Counted from the stretch's first letter, positions 1-12,378 are shown. The stretch is DNA of 64,000 nt from Aspidiotus rigidus (GCA_035079385.1 JAVHKY010000005.1:2356001-2420000); one strand, 5' to 3'. Program-made: numbers and translations. The notes: a model not told the origin generated them from the sequence alone.

Positions 1-857
1 GCAATGCCCCCATTTTGCCCCACTTAGAAATATCACTAGTTTACCTACCCATATATTTTGTACCTCCGCATAAAATATCACCCCCCCTCTTCAATTTAGA
101 AGGAAAACAAATAAATCCATTTTGGTTGGTCTTGTTTATCAAATTTTGAAATCTTAATTCAATATGAACAAGAGTTTTAGTAATCTGTAGACTGTAAGTA
201 AGTACAAATATTATCTTGAAAATTTTGATTCCATACGACCACTGTATTAATAGGTTTGTAATACAGGAATTCTTACTTTTCGACTGCTTCCTTAACGAAG
301 TTAAACGAGGAACGTTGAGTCATATGGGATTTGGCATTGAAAATTTAAGGAAGCCTAGACCTAGATAAAGCTAGTATAAAGAAGGCTTAGATCTACTATA
401 AGCCTAGTATAATATAGTTTGAGAGTCTAAATTTTTTCTCGAATCTCGAGATCTATGTATGATAGGAGGGGGACTTGGAAAATTTTGACTCTCAGCTATA
501 TATTATGATAGAAGGGGTACTCAGAAAAATTCCTATCATATATGGCTCGAGAGTCGAAAGTTTTCACAGTCCCCCTCTTATCATACGTAGCTCGAGAATT
601 GAAATTTTTCCAAGTCCCCCTCCTATCATGTATAGTTCGAGAGTCGAAATTTTTCCAAGTTTTTTGTTGGACGGCGCACACCAAATTTCTCAAAAAGCTC
701 CCCATAAAACAGGTTCCCTGTTAATAATATTTCGTGTCAGTTTTTCTGCTGATAATTTCGTAACGGGTTTACTTTTTCAAAGAAATGCTACCTATCTATG
801 CAAAAGTTTTGATGAGCCTAGAAGCTTTGTAAATTGGTAGTAGATATAAGTACAAAC
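1..857. repeat. Copy of the 46-bp-unit foldback repeat plus unassigned sequence
   Basis: No exon was recognised here, although the last exon(s) of the methyltransferase gene at 858-1797 would be expected on the minus strand. Positions about 286-740 hold a copy of a repeat seen again near 43.2-46.1, 58.05-58.24 and 59.66-60.09 kb. It starts with a stretch containing CTTAACGAAGTTAAACGAGG, then text rich in TACTATAAGCCTAGTA, then about four units of the form CCAAGTCCCCCTCCTATCAT...GCTCGAGAGTCGAAATTTTT, and ends near AAAACAGGTTCCCTGTTAA. Short open frames here simply follow the repeat units and are not genes. Confidence 0.7.
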
Positions 858-1797
858 CGAGTAATTTAACGCGACCAGAGCTGAGTAAATCTGGATTATC
901 CATTTCTATATTCCTAGTAGATTGATTCACCAACTCGGGCATGTGATCGATCCCTATTACACGACCTTCTGGTCCCATCATCAACGCCATGCTTGCAGTC
1001 AAATAGCCCGAGCCAGAACCCACATCCAACGCTCTCTCATGACTGACTAAATGATCTTTCAATAGTTCTAAAGCCAAAACGTGCTGTAAGTAATGAAATT
1101 ATCGCGTTGACTTGCATTGGTAGGCTTGGTCCATATAAGTATAAGCACAGTATTTTTATGCACCATCTAACCATATGTGGAGCACTGATTGTAGCACCAA
1201 ATCCGATTCCTTTAGGTGTATCTTCGTATGCACCGTTGGAGACGTAATTACCACGATCAACTTGTCTCATAATGGATTCAACTTTGTCGGATAAAATGAT
1301 ACCATTTTCTGACGTGAAGTTTGAAATTTTGTCCATGTTAATCTCATAGATATCATCAGTAATGTTCTCATACAATAATAATATCATGCCCGGATCAAGT
1401 CTTTGTGGGGACAAGGAACCTAATTTATGGTGGAGGCCCATAACTACCTTCCCCTCTTCCAAAATATGATTCTAGGTTCAAGGTTCTTATGATTTTATCA
1501 ATTTTTTAAGTGGAGAAAAACATTCGAACAACAAACGTGGTGGAGCCTCGGGGTCATGGTTCCTAAACTCTATTTCAATCCGGGTCTGACAATATTTATG
1601 AAAATACAAAATAATGCTGTCCTGTGTATTTCAACGACATACTTACCTTTCAATTGTTTTATAAGGTCCGAATTTGAATGTCCACTGGAACAATAAGTTG
1701 AACCGGCCCATTCTTCCATATTTATGCATATCGTGAAGTAAACATGGCAGCATAGGAAAATGAAGAACAAAAATTTTTCCATTTTAACATACGGCAT
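858..1797 (-). CDS. PCMT1: Protein-L-isoaspartate O-methyltransferase with N-terminal hydrophobic leader (3' end not in window)
   Basis: This enzyme repairs aged proteins by methylating isoaspartyl carboxyls with S-adenosylmethionine. Three minus-strand exons join in phase: 1797-1647, 1308-1172 and 1083-858, giving about 171 residues. Visible family landmarks are [13 protein letters not shown], the substrate-side segment [13 protein letters not shown], the SAM-binding motif [12 protein letters not shown] (about residues 115-125), [10 protein letters not shown] and the LLSSGRV segment. The usual continuation (GDGR region and C-terminal 70-90 residues) is not found between 1 and 857, so it lies outside the window or is lost. 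The start at 1797 gives a 17-residue hydrophobic run (after MEK) that looks like a signal peptide or anchor; an in-frame ATG at 1719 would give the usual cytosolic form. The donor after exon 3 is GTTTGT, weaker than the others. Family identity is sure; the completeness is not. Confidence 0.9.
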
Positions 1798-2082
1798 GTA
1801 TCACCATAGGCCTAGGCTACTTCTGATTAGATAGGTTACCTTATCAAGTTCTCTATACGTCATATATTTTTTTTCCATTCAAGACACCTACTTATACGTT
1901 CTCAGTCGATATTCTCAATCATGTATATTACATCGAACGATTGAACAAAGTACAACTTACGTGGAAGGAAAAACGAATACTGGAGCTTGAGGCGAAACAA
2001 ACAATCGTACATAGTTCACATAGCCGTAAGCTCGAGTTCTCTGAGCTTCAAGTGCTTCAAGCCTGCGTATTTGCCATTTGGA

Positions 2083-2776
2083 GCTTCAAGCAGGCGCGGA
2101 TCCACGGGGGGGGGGATAAGCGACATGCCCCCTCCCTCAAAACCCCCAAAAACAACTAAAATCTGTACTGAATAATTTTAGAAAAAAATTTTCCAAAAAT
2201 ATTAGTTAATAAAATAATAAAACTAAAACAATAATGTAATGGGAGGTTGGAGCACATAGACACGTAACAGTAAAGGAAAAAAGATAGTTTCGAAATCACA
2301 GTTTATAAGGTTGAATCAAAACAGGGTAAAAATAAAATTAGAATTTAAAAATTTTTAAGTTAAATTCTAATTTTATTTTTACCCTGTTTTGATTCAACCT
2401 TATAAACTGTGATTTCGAAACTATCTTTTTTCCTTTACTGTTACGTGTCTATGTGCTCCAACCTCCCATTACATCGATATGGCTCGTACTTACGAGGACA
2501 AAATTGAAATTAAAACAATAATTTTTAATTTTATTTTTTATTTAAAACTACATTGACCGCCATTTTATTAACTAATATTTTTGGAAAAATTTTTTCTAAT
2601 ATTATTCAGTATTAAAGTGCCGTAACACGAAAATGAACGTAAACCACATTAACCAACGTGTTTCTGTAAAATCTGTAGTTTCAAAGAAAATGTAGAAAAA
2701 GAAAAGGTCCTTCGGACTTTTTTTCAATTATCCCCCCCCCCCCAAAGTGATCGTCTGGATCCGCGCCCGCTTCAAG
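2083..2776. mobile_element. Non-autonomous hAT element (MITE) with 8-bp target duplication
   Basis: The element spans 2091-2768 and begins CAGGCGCGGATCCA and ends TGGATCCGCGCCC, an inverted pair. It is flanked on both sides by GCTTCAAG (2083-2090 and 2769-2776), an exact 8-bp target-site duplication as made by hAT transposases. Runs of G after the left end and of C before the right end are also mirrored. The inside is a near-perfect palindrome with arms at 2234-2347 and 2361-2474, and outer arms near 2163-2205 and 2570-2615. No transposase frame is present. Confidence 0.9.
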
Positions 2777-2786
2777 ATAGTTATTT

Positions 2787-3125
2787 CTTGCAATAAGGCT
2801 CTATAAGTATCAGGTAATGACACGACGCCATGATGGATCTACGCGTACGCTTAGCGGGGAGAATTACATTTACTAGCCAGCCGTTATAGCGTCCAACGTG
2901 CTGTGAGAAAAGTTAAAAAAGTTTATGTCCAAAACAAAACTGAAAATATCCTCTTTTGATTGGAAATGTTTCGAGGAATGAATTTAGTTCTCTTCTTTTT
3001 TTCGAAATAATCGATATTTATCGAGATATTTGCTTTTCAATTAACACAGGCTCTTACTTACCGTAATGCAGTAGAAAAGATCCATTATGGCGTCGTGTCA
3101 TTACACTTAAAGAGCCTTACTTGCA
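2787..3125. mobile_element. Miniature inverted-repeat element, 327 bp
   Basis: Element 2793-3119 with imperfect terminal inverted repeats (AAGGCTCTATAAG at the left, CTTAAAGAGCCTT at the right) followed inward by an arm that contains TAATGACACGACGCCAT and its complement. The flanks CTTGCA at 2787-2792 and 3120-3125 form a probable 6-bp target duplication. A reverse-orientation partial copy is present at about 63255-63471. No coding capacity. Confidence 0.8.
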
Positions 3126-3566
3126 GCTAAAGGTTACCAGCCCAGAAGCAAAGCCTCCTATTCGGACCTAGCAATGGAGTGGCTGATACCTCGCGGCAGT
3201 TCTTAGAACTTAGGTTTCAACACACCACTACAAACATACATACGCACGATGCTGTTATCAAGGTTAGGATGAAATTCCCAATTTTGCATGAGAGTTCTGT
3301 ATAATTGCTTCATAACTTTATTCAAATTCTTTCAATTCTTATGAAATATAACTCATTTGAAAGAAAATTTTCGACACCACAAACATATCCCTGAAGTTCT
3401 TCTCATACGTACAATATTTTCCGAGAAAAAAGTATCGAACGTGTGTGTTTCTTCGTAGTATTTTTGATTTTCATCCTAACGTTGATAAGGCGCGACGCTA
3501 GCGCGCAACGGGTCTGCTAGGTCCGAATAGTTAGAAGCCATGAACGTAAAATTGGCAACTGCACAA
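3126..3566. repeat. Left part of a nested foldback region
   Basis: No gene seen. The block GCAAAGCCTCCTATTCGGACC (near 3150-3171) recurs inverted near 3515-3540 and again, partly, near 4190-4215 together with an AGAAGCCATGAACGT segment. This indicates nested inverted-repeat elements rather than unique sequence. Confidence 0.55.
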
Positions 3567-3973
3567 CCACGGCCTACTTTATATAAGGCCGGAATGTAGC
3601 GAAGTCACAACGTCGCACTCTAAAATCAGTGGATACAGGTTTACATGGACGCTTATGGGAAAAAACGAAAAAATTCAAGTATTTTGATTCGCACGCTAAT
3701 AAAACGCGGTTTTCGGAAAAAACGAAGAGAATATAACTTGAAGAGCAAACGATTTTCTGTTTTTTAAGCCCAATTTTAGTAAAATTGGTGCTGTACAAGT
3801 GCAGTTATTATCGTTTGAAAATTAAAAATCAGATAGGAGACGAAGTGCGGTACACATACACCGTGGTTACACCGCACCGATGAACATGAACCGCCCCGAA
3901 ACATCACTGATAAGAATCCACTGCGCGCTGTTGTCATTTTCTGCATTCCGGCCTTATATAAAGTAGGCCGTGG
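3567..3973. mobile_element. 407-bp TIR element with perfect 30-bp inverted termini
   Basis: The first 30 bases (3567-3596) and the last 30 bases (3944-3973) are exact reverse complements, beginning CCACGGCCTACTTTATATAA. CACAA precedes the left end and follows the right end, a probable 5-bp target duplication. It sits inside the foldback region 3126-4216. No transposase frame. Confidence 0.85.
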
Positions 3974-4220
3974 CACAACTGTGGGCCGACTTTTACATTG
4001 CTCTTATGGGGAGAAACTGTTTGAGCGTCTGTTTCTTAAGAAAATATCTAGTTTTTGAAAAAATCGAAAAGAACAAAAGTTGTAGCTTGTGAAATTTCCT
4101 TTAAATAAGGGTCAACTCGATTTTTTCATGAGAGAGGTGTTTTACATGTAAATGCGTGGGCCGAATGCGGTGTTGCCTTTCTACGTTCATGGCTTCTAAC
4201 TATAGGAGGCTTTGCCAGAA

Positions 4221-4597
4221 CTGCCGTACAAAGTAGAACGGACGTATATGCGAAAACAACGATCACCGAGACGAGGCGTTCGGATCAATGGGCTGTATGT
4301 GTGATGGTAACGAAGCTTCGTATTCACATACCACTACTATCACAGTCGATTGCATATCAATGCATATACGTCCAAAAAAGGACGTATATGCATCGCGAGG
4401 TGAAAAAATGTACTGTATCTGAAGATTGAGCACTTATTGAAGAAAATTATTAGAATTATCGAATTCTACGTTGAAAATTACTATGAGTGATCAACTTATG
4501 CGATCTTAATATCTTTTGAATACATTTTTAAATTCTTTTTGATACTTTTCCGTGATCGTTGTTTTCGCATATACGTCCGTTCTACTTTGTACGGCAG
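4221..4597. mobile_element. 377-bp TIR element with perfect 46-bp inverted termini
   Basis: Positions 4221-4266 and 4552-4597 are exact reverse complements, starting CTGCCGTACAAAGTAGAACG. AGAA occurs immediately outside both ends (4217-4220 and 4598-4601), a possible short target duplication. The motif ACGTATATGC also recurs near 4367-4392 inside the element. No coding capacity. Confidence 0.85.
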
Positions 4598-4699
4598 AGA
4601 AGACATCATGATTTTTAATTCGACAGTATCGCGATCTTGAATTTCTCGCACGAGTTTGAAAATTTTGTTCTCGCTATAAGAAAGTATTGCGATTCAATA

Positions 4700-5500
4700 A
4701 TTTAATTATCACAGTTTGTGACCTGCGATGAGAAAAGAAAATCAGAAAAGGATGCTGATTGCCCACCACGGTATAAGATGAAGAGGTAGTGACACGAACG
4801 TATTCTGACTGTGGTAAACGCTGTCCGTGATTTTGAAGTAGTTCTGAACATCCCGAGCGCAGCGCTCGTGATGAAAGTGATGGGTAATGTACAGAGTCTT
4901 ATGGGAACGCCGCTACTTTCAAAAATTTATCGCAGGATCAGGAATCAGCCGACGCATTTCATATTTGGCATAAAAATACCATTTAATCTACTCTATAAAA
5001 TTTTGAAAGAATCACCCTTCTAAGTAAATTCTTGGATTTTTTATAATCCTTGGAAATTTCATCAATACTAGGGTACCAACGGTAACGTCTCGGCGCAGGT
5101 GGGGTGTAGAAGGAACAGGGAAACAGCCCGAGTGTTCGCTGCAAACCTAGCGGAAGTTTGTACGTACAACTTCAAAACTGCGGACACGATTTTAGCGTTG
5201 TGTCATTACTTGCCCACTGACAGGAACATCATTTCTCTCTGATTAGATGTCCGATCAAAGAGAAATGGCGTTCCTGTGCCAATGGGCAATGAGCATCCGT
5301 TTCTCAACGCAGGCTGTGATCGCAGGATTCGCAGGTCACATTATTTATTTGTGACCTGCGATGAGAAGAGGATGCTCATAGCGAATTGGCGCAGGAACAC
5401 CATTTCTCTCTAATTAAATATCTAATCAGAGAGAAATGGTGTTTCTGCCAGTGGGCAATGAGCATCCTTTTCTCATCGCAGGTCACATTTTTGCTTCTTG
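4700..5500. repeat. Cluster of related hairpins
   Basis: Several inverted repeats share the words GTGACCTGCGATGAGAA, GGATGCTCAT, GCCCACTGGC and ATTTCTCTCT. Hairpin stems lie at about 5219-5290 and 5384-5458, and a further partner lies at 4719-4765. The pattern fits tandem or nested copies of one small foldback element. No gene is supported; short open frames here run across hairpin arms. Confidence 0.6.
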
Positions 5501-5725
5501 GACCAAGCTTCCATACATTGCCACCTGCAGCGACTCTTTCGCTGTCAAGTGCAAATTGAACAATGATAAGAAATTTTCTTTTTAGATAAGATAAGCTATG
5601 ACCGGCAACTGCAATAATTAGCTTGGACTCTTGGACTAATTACGAAGAATTGCCCCATTACAACCTTTATAAACAACAAGGGCGTGATTTAATGAGTTTT
5701 TGTTCATTTTTTAGCTTGTTACTTT

Positions 5726-7949
5726 ATGATGTGTGGCATAATATGTCATATACGTTCGCATGGTCATCATGATCAGGTAAAACATTCTCCTTTCCTCTCG
5801 TTACTTTTACATTCATAACATCTCTACATTCTCATGATTCATCCTGAGTAATTTTTTCCTAGGTTTCTTTCCTCGAAAGCAATATTAAAAATCGCGGACC
5901 CGATCATTATAGTGCAAAAGAATTTGAGTTGAATGACATCTGGAAAGGATTTTTTGCGGCCAGTATCCTACATACTCAGGGAAGAAAACTCACAGAACAA
6001 CCATGTTTCAATTCTGGAAGCGATATATTGTTATGGAATGGTGATATTTTCGCTGGTAGTCTTGTAAGTATCTCCAACCTCTTGGAATTATTACAGCAAC
6101 CGTACACCTTCCTATACCTTGTTTAAAATCAGATTTCAGACGTCGATCCGAATCTCTCCGATACGGAGATAATATTTAATTGGTTACAAGAAAATGATCG
6201 AGTTTTCGAATTACCTACCAAGATCGAAGGACCATACTCTTTCGTTTACTTCAACCGTAAACGGAGCGAATTATGGTTTGGACGTGATCCTCTAGGTCGT
6301 CATAGTCTTCTTTGGAGTGCGACCGACGATGAAATTCTGTTATGCTCTGTCGGCCACAAAACTATTAGAGCGATTGAGGAAGTACCAGCCGTTGGTTTAT
6401 TTTGTCTACATTTAAGTCAAAATTCATTAATAGGTATCTGATGCAACAATTCCTTTATTTCAAAGAATTTAAATTAGGTACTTTATTCCTAAAGAAGCCG
6501 GTCTCTTCTTTTTCAGACTTACATTTGTACCAGTGGTCCCATATACCTAGATTTTTGTCATCATTTGATCTTCAATTTCCGAGACATTTTGAATTTCATA
6601 TCTGCGAAGACGTTATTGAAACGTTATCTTTCCATGCAAAATCTTCCACTTCACCCGATAAACCTTTTTTTGTAGAATGTACGGATTTCAATGACATTTT
6701 GCAAGTGATGGATAGTTTACTCGAAGATTTGGTGGTTCAAAGGAGAGTCGAAAAACTTATTCAATATTTGATGGATGCCTGTAAAAAACGAGTCATTATT
6801 CGCAAAAATGTCTGCAAGGATTGCGAAAGCGAGGATACTTGTTCTCTGAATCATACTAAATTAGGTATTCTATTCTCTGGAGGATTAGATTCGACGATCA
6901 TCGCTTATCTCGCCGATAAATTCATACCTACTAAAGAACCAATAGATCTTCTGAATGTAGCTTTCTATCGTAATGGAAATTTTGACGTTCCTGACCGTAA
7001 AACAGGACTATTGTCGTTGGAAGAATTGCGTCTTCTGTGCCCAGAGCGCGAATGGAATTTCGTAGAGGTAGTAATTCTTGATTTTACTCTATTACTCATA
7101 ATATTTCGGACCTCTTATGTTTCGTTCAATTTTTCAGATTGATGTTCCTGATGAAGAATTAGAGATTGCAAGAAAAAAACATGTTTGTCATCTAATTTAT
7201 CCTTTGGATTCAATATTAGATGATAGTTTGGGTTGTGCTATGTGGTTTGCCTGTAGAGGCCAGGGAAGTGTAAATGGACATCCGTACGTTTCAAGTGCTA
7301 AAGTAGGAATATAGCCGTGAGTTACGATCGTGGAGTTCGAATTTTTTATCGATACAATTTCTATGAACTTTGCAGATTGTATTATTGGGTAACGGCGCTG
7401 ATGAACAATTAGGAGGATATACCCGTCATCGAAATATTTTACGTAGAAACGGTTGGCAGATCTTAGGAGAGCAGTTATTGAAAGAAACGCTGGAAATATC
7501 GAGGAGAAATTTAGGTAGGGATGACCGTATTATCTGTGATAGTGGTCGTCAACCCAGATTTCCGTTTCTGGATGAGCAGCTAGTTGAATACATTTCAAAT
7601 TTGCCTCCATGGGAGAAGTAAGTTTCTTTGTGCGATATAAATTGAATGATATTTATAAAAAACATCACGAGAAAAATTCTAATTATTTCTAGACTACAGA
7701 ATCCCTGATTTTTTTTTTTGAATCAAATATGAGGTAGGTAGTGCTGTCAAATTGCTAATTCGCTGAACTTTTTACAGATGTGGTCCGATTTCTTTTCCTC
7801 GAGGGTTAGGTGAAAAATTGATTTTACGACTGGCAGCTGTGAAACTGGGTTTGAGACGTTGCGCTATCTTTCCGAAAAGAGCATTTCAGTTTGGTTGCAG
7901 AATTGCTAAATCTAAAGAGAAAGGTGACGATAAGAGTGACCGATTGTAA
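5726..7949 (+). CDS. ASNSD1: Asparagine synthetase domain-containing protein 1
   Basis: Seven exons with GT-AG introns in consistent phase: 5726-5776, 5863-6063, 6133-6433, 6517-7067, 7138-7302, 7376-7617, 7778-7949, giving 560 residues (vertebrate proteins are about 640). The N-terminal half is a class II glutamine amidotransferase-like fold: it starts MMCGIIC, and the second ATG (5729) would place Cys directly after Met, as the family requires for a catalytic Cys. NRGPDH, LWNGDIF and [14 protein letters not shown] are typical. The second half is the asparagine-synthase ATP-pyrophosphatase-like domain with LFSGGLDST (PPi loop near residues 303-311), [35 protein letters not shown]-like RFPFLDE and the tail [12 protein letters not shown]...[13 protein letters not shown]. 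Family members have no proven synthetase activity. The gene appears intact; introns are 65-160 bp. Confidence 0.96.
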
Positions 7950-8593
7950 GGTAAATTATTCTGCGATACAATTGGTTTGTGAATTCCATAGATATTTATA
8001 ACGTTTGAAAACAGTTGTGAAGTTGATTGCAAAAAATACGTTGTTTTGAATTTTATTCTTGTGCTGTATTTTTCTAGCCCTTTCGGTAGATGCTTCAGTA
8101 TTAAGGTTGATTTAATATTATGCTTGTGCAATCCTGAATCCGTTTTATCGATTGTCGTTCTATTCTCACTTAGACTTACGACATTTCAACTTTATCTGTA
8201 GTTTATCCGTCTTATTGATTGATGCGAAGTTTATCTCACCTAAATTAACTTAGTTATGCTTAAATCTGATTTTTGATTTATTTTATGAAATCAAATTCTC
8301 ACTCCGATACTTCTTTTTTATGTATTTGTGACTTGTACGTGTGTAGTTACTGCATGATGATCAGGTAATAATGTGTTATTTGAAGGAACTTTTCACAACT
8401 ATCGTTGTCGTATACGAGTAAGAGAAAGACTCTCAATTCTTACCGTGGATTGTCTAGTGGTAAATTTGAACAGGTGGTTTGTTTTAACGCTCGATAAATT
8501 AACATCTTTTCTTCTCCATATCAGTGTATTATTGCATTTATTATTTCAGTAGAGCTGTACTGAAAATTAAGTTCTTCTTTTGTTTGTTTTCAG
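7950..8593 (+). other. Intergenic gap where P450 5' exons would be expected
   Basis: This 0.64 kb between the ASNSD1 stop and the first recognisable P450 exon is AT-rich. I see no frame resembling a P450 N-terminal anchor, the proline hinge or helix C, and no other gene. Confidence 0.6.
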
Positions 8594-9950
8594 GGTAGTG
8601 AGACAAATGCAGTCACATCGAGCTTTGTATTACTCATGTTAGGCATGAATCAGGATATTCAAGTACGCATTTGTTTTGTACACTTTTTTTTTTTTTTCAA
8701 TTTAAAATTGATACTGTAAGATTGAATGCTAGAATATCCTGTAAGAGATTATAATGTTGAGTATGAGGAACACATATGGACAGATTACAGAGAATGTATT
8801 GAAGGTGAAACTGAATATAGTTATTAGATACGATATCTTTTCTTGAAATAATTGATTATTTTCACAAATTTTACGCATACCTCGAATCAAAGAAAAAAAA
8901 AAGACTATAAAAAACTCAAAATTGTTCTATTCAACACAAATATTCATTGCATTTTTCAACATTAATTAACCGATTTATAATAAGTTGTTATTCTGTAACT
9001 CCTGAAGGTCATTATCAATGTATTCCCCGAATTTTAGGAAAGAATTTACGAAGAACAACACGATATTTTTGGCGACGCCGATCGGGATGTCGATTTTTCA
9101 GATCTTTCGAAAATGTGTTATTTAGAACAATGTATTAAGGAAACACTCAGACTCTTTGCCCCGGTGCCTTTATTCTTACGATATGCTTCCGAGGATATAC
9201 CAATCAGTGGTACGTTCAAATCAAATATAACTCTCCATAAATATCTAGAGAAATGATGAAACGAGATCTTTTGAAAGGTTTTCAGCATATTCTGTATTCA
9301 AATATATTGGTCTAAAAACCAAAACTTTTATTCGAACTCCGTGAAGAAACTGTAGTAAATTAAATCTTTATCTATGTTCTTGAAGATGGTCATATAATTC
9401 CTGCCGGTTCGAATATACTCGTGTCCATTTCTGGAGTTCATTATGACCCTAAAATTTATTCCGAGCCTTTCGTTTGGAATCCTGAAAATTTTGCGCCTGC
9501 AAACGAAGCTTCAAGACATAAATGTAGTTTCGTTCCATTCAGCACAGGACCTCGAGAATGCATAGGTATGCCTATACCATACGGTACATAGATAGGGTAT
9601 ATGTAAATGATGAAAGAGTCCTGTAATAGAATGCATGACGGTGCCAGAAATGCACTGAATAACGAAAATCATTCTGTTATTGTGCGCTTTCGTGGATACA
9701 ATTGACGTTTATTAATGTTACCTGGTTACCTCGAATTATTACGTGTAGTAACAAAAGAATTTCCATTTTCTTTACAGGTAAAAAATATGCAATGGTTTTT
9801 CTTAAAACTCAGCTGTCGATCTTACTTAGAACATATCGAATCCATACGAACATGAGAATGGCCGATATCCAGAGGGATAATGATGTGCTGATTCGGAGCA
9901 AAACAGGCTACTACGTTTCGTTAGAGCTTAGAAAAAAAAGAATTTCTTGA
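8594..9950 (+). CDS. Cytochrome P450, CYP4-like, C-terminal part only
   Basis: Four exons join in phase: 8594-8662, 9038-9209, 9386-9565 and 9778-9950, coding about 197 residues and ending at TGA. In order: I-helix oxygen-activation segment GSETNAVTSS with the conserved Thr, then IFGDADRDVDFSDLSKMCYLE, a hallmark spacing of CYP4 enzymes (kept here as separate motifs: IFGDADRD and LSKMCYLE), K-helix ExxR in KETLR, PERF-like region WNPENF, and the heme loop PFSTGPRECIG with the Cys ligand. All splice sites and frames are intact, but about 300 N-terminal residues (membrane anchor to helix H) are absent, since ASNSD1 ends only 645 bp upstream. It is either a gene fragment left by a partial duplication or a gene whose 5' half was displaced. 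Unlikely to be functional alone. Confidence 0.85.
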
Positions 9951-12378
9951 GCATGAAATGTTGATAATATATGGAATTGTAATTATGAAATTGTGTTTTC
10001 TCTTAATTAAAGGGAGGAGAGGAGAAGAGATTCTGGGTGCTTTAGTTTAGTTCTACGTGGAACGTTTTCTTATTTTCGAGATATCCATCGTGAAAACTTG
10101 TCATTATAACCACTAAAGAATCGGAAGCATGACTAGACATTGTAGCACTCAAATGAAAATATGGGACACGGTTTATGAAAAACTAATTGGTGTACCTACA
10201 TGAAATTCAACATAGCTTACGAGTATAGGTCCTTCAATGATAGTTGTACCGAGCAGGACCACGAGGAAAGAGAGAATGAAATTGATCCATTTCTACGCTA
10301 CCTATTTAGGTTGTTTAGATGAGGCTCCTAATTACCGCGGAAAGACAATTATATTTTCTATCCAATTTTTCCCCTAAAAGTTCAATTTAGGAACATGAAT
10401 TTTCCCTCAAACAGTGAGCGACATTGATGGAATTAAATTCTTTCATGTGGGAGAACCGTTCTCTTACGGTACATACATTTTAAAAATCGATTAAAATTCC
10501 GAGCTTTAACGAGAATTTTTAATGTTCTTTAGTACTGCTTCTACAAAGATGTTCAAATATATAGCTGTGCTGGTCGTATCCGTATTTTACTCTACTCCGT
10601 TACCTGACGTTTAGTATCTACTACTTTCTCAGAATTCATAAGAATATTTACATTCCCGGGTTGTAATCAATACAGATAAGAAAACTCATATAATGCATCA
10701 AACTGATTACACAACGTTGTACATAGAATTTCACAATATCGAAGAAATAGGAGAAGATTTATAAAAATGCTCTCGTAGTGTAACATTACAGAAGTCAGGC
10801 CGTTGAACATAAACACGGTCATAAGTATGATGTTTCTGTCTTCGCCACGATCGAAATGTCATCCAGGAAAGAGGAAACGTATCCTCCACTCGTTCGATAA
10901 TCTAGAAACAGGAAGAAATACATACAAAATGAAACCACGTATCTCATTCAATTCCTAAAAATTGGAAATACACCGAGAAATTTCCTTCTCTTTTTGTTCT
11001 CGACGGATCATTTGAAACACCAATGAATGTCGATCATCGTGTCATCAGTTCCTTCGTTTTCACTGTAATAACCGGCTTCTTTTCGCAAAATAATACACAA
11101 TTCCTATTGGCAAACAAAAACAAAAAACCAACAGAAAAGACAGGGAATAAAGATAAAGATGGTAGAAAACAGGAGAGAAAACAAACCAAAGATATTTCTT
11201 CAAAAACGAATCGCTTTAAATACCACGAGTACATAAATATCGCTCTGAAAGACAACACAATACACCAAAAAAGAAAAGTATTTGTTTGAAGGATGATTTG
11301 TTACAGTTTAAACAAACTTCTCAAAAATTGAGCACTCAAGTTCATTCCGGAAATTTCAAGGATAGATACCATTACTATTTTTCAAAATTTTGAAAACCAT
11401 TTCATTCCTCTCTTTCTTTGTTTCTAGTTTCGCATTGACTTATTTATTAAATATCGTAGAAATAAAACTTCTTTCACCCAAGTGTAAGAGCAAGCAAACA
11501 GTGCATGAAAATATGGGATAAAAAATTTCACCGAGTTTTATCGTGTTAACGAAATTGATCCAACTTGATGAATGTATTTGAAATTTTGAAGTAGCCATTG
11601 TATATTTCTCGGAGTTCTATCAGCACTTAATTGCAGTAAATTGTTAAAAAAAGCAAACAGTCGCCCAAATTCTTCAGTGACATTATGGCTATTAAATTCA
11701 ACACTCAGAAAAATATTGGCGTTCATTTCGCTTCCAAGATAGAGAAAAATTCGACGCGAATTACTGTTACGTAAAACAAGTATTAGGTGGTGGAACAATT
11801 ATTAGACCATCCAAGTTTATGATAACACAACGCTGGTATTAATTGTAAACCAAACTTACTTTGAAATAATATCAGCTATTTCAACTTTCGATTCGAAACC
11901 GCTTGAATCTAGTTTAATCATTGAGCATTTGCATAATTTTGGTGATGAACATCCCGAACAATCTCTTGGGAGACTTTATTACGGTGAACTGATGACACGG
12001 CGAACAGGAAGAAGATAATCCATAATAGCGACGGAGACAAGATGAATGAGAAGAGTTAGTAGAAGATCGTGGCACAACTCATCCGGAGAACATTCTTATC
12101 GTACAATCGGATAAAGGAACGGATGCATGTACCCGAGCATAGGTATTTTAAACGACAATTACAGAAGAGCACTTGAGAAGTGATACCTTGATAAAAACTA
12201 GATACGAAAAAAATATTCGTACTTTAAATTTCTCATCATAGAATTTAATACGATGCTAAATAAAGCTATGAATCATTTTTGTTTTTTTGTAAATATAAAT
12301 TTTCTCGGTGTATTCGATTATAAATACATAATTACAAATATAAGAATCTGATTAGTTCTGAACAATGGAGGAAGGAAG
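9951..12378. other. Intergenic, no gene recognised
   Basis: About 2.4 kb between the P450 fragment and the SRRM1 3' end. Short open frames exist on both strands (for example minus 11798-11538, 86 codons) but none shows a known motif, splice context or repeat similarity that I can recognise. No transposon termini seen. Confidence 0.5.

Noticed and set aside
11538..11798. 86-codon minus-strand frame considered as a gene
   Set aside because: No recognisable motif, splice context or neighbour logic.
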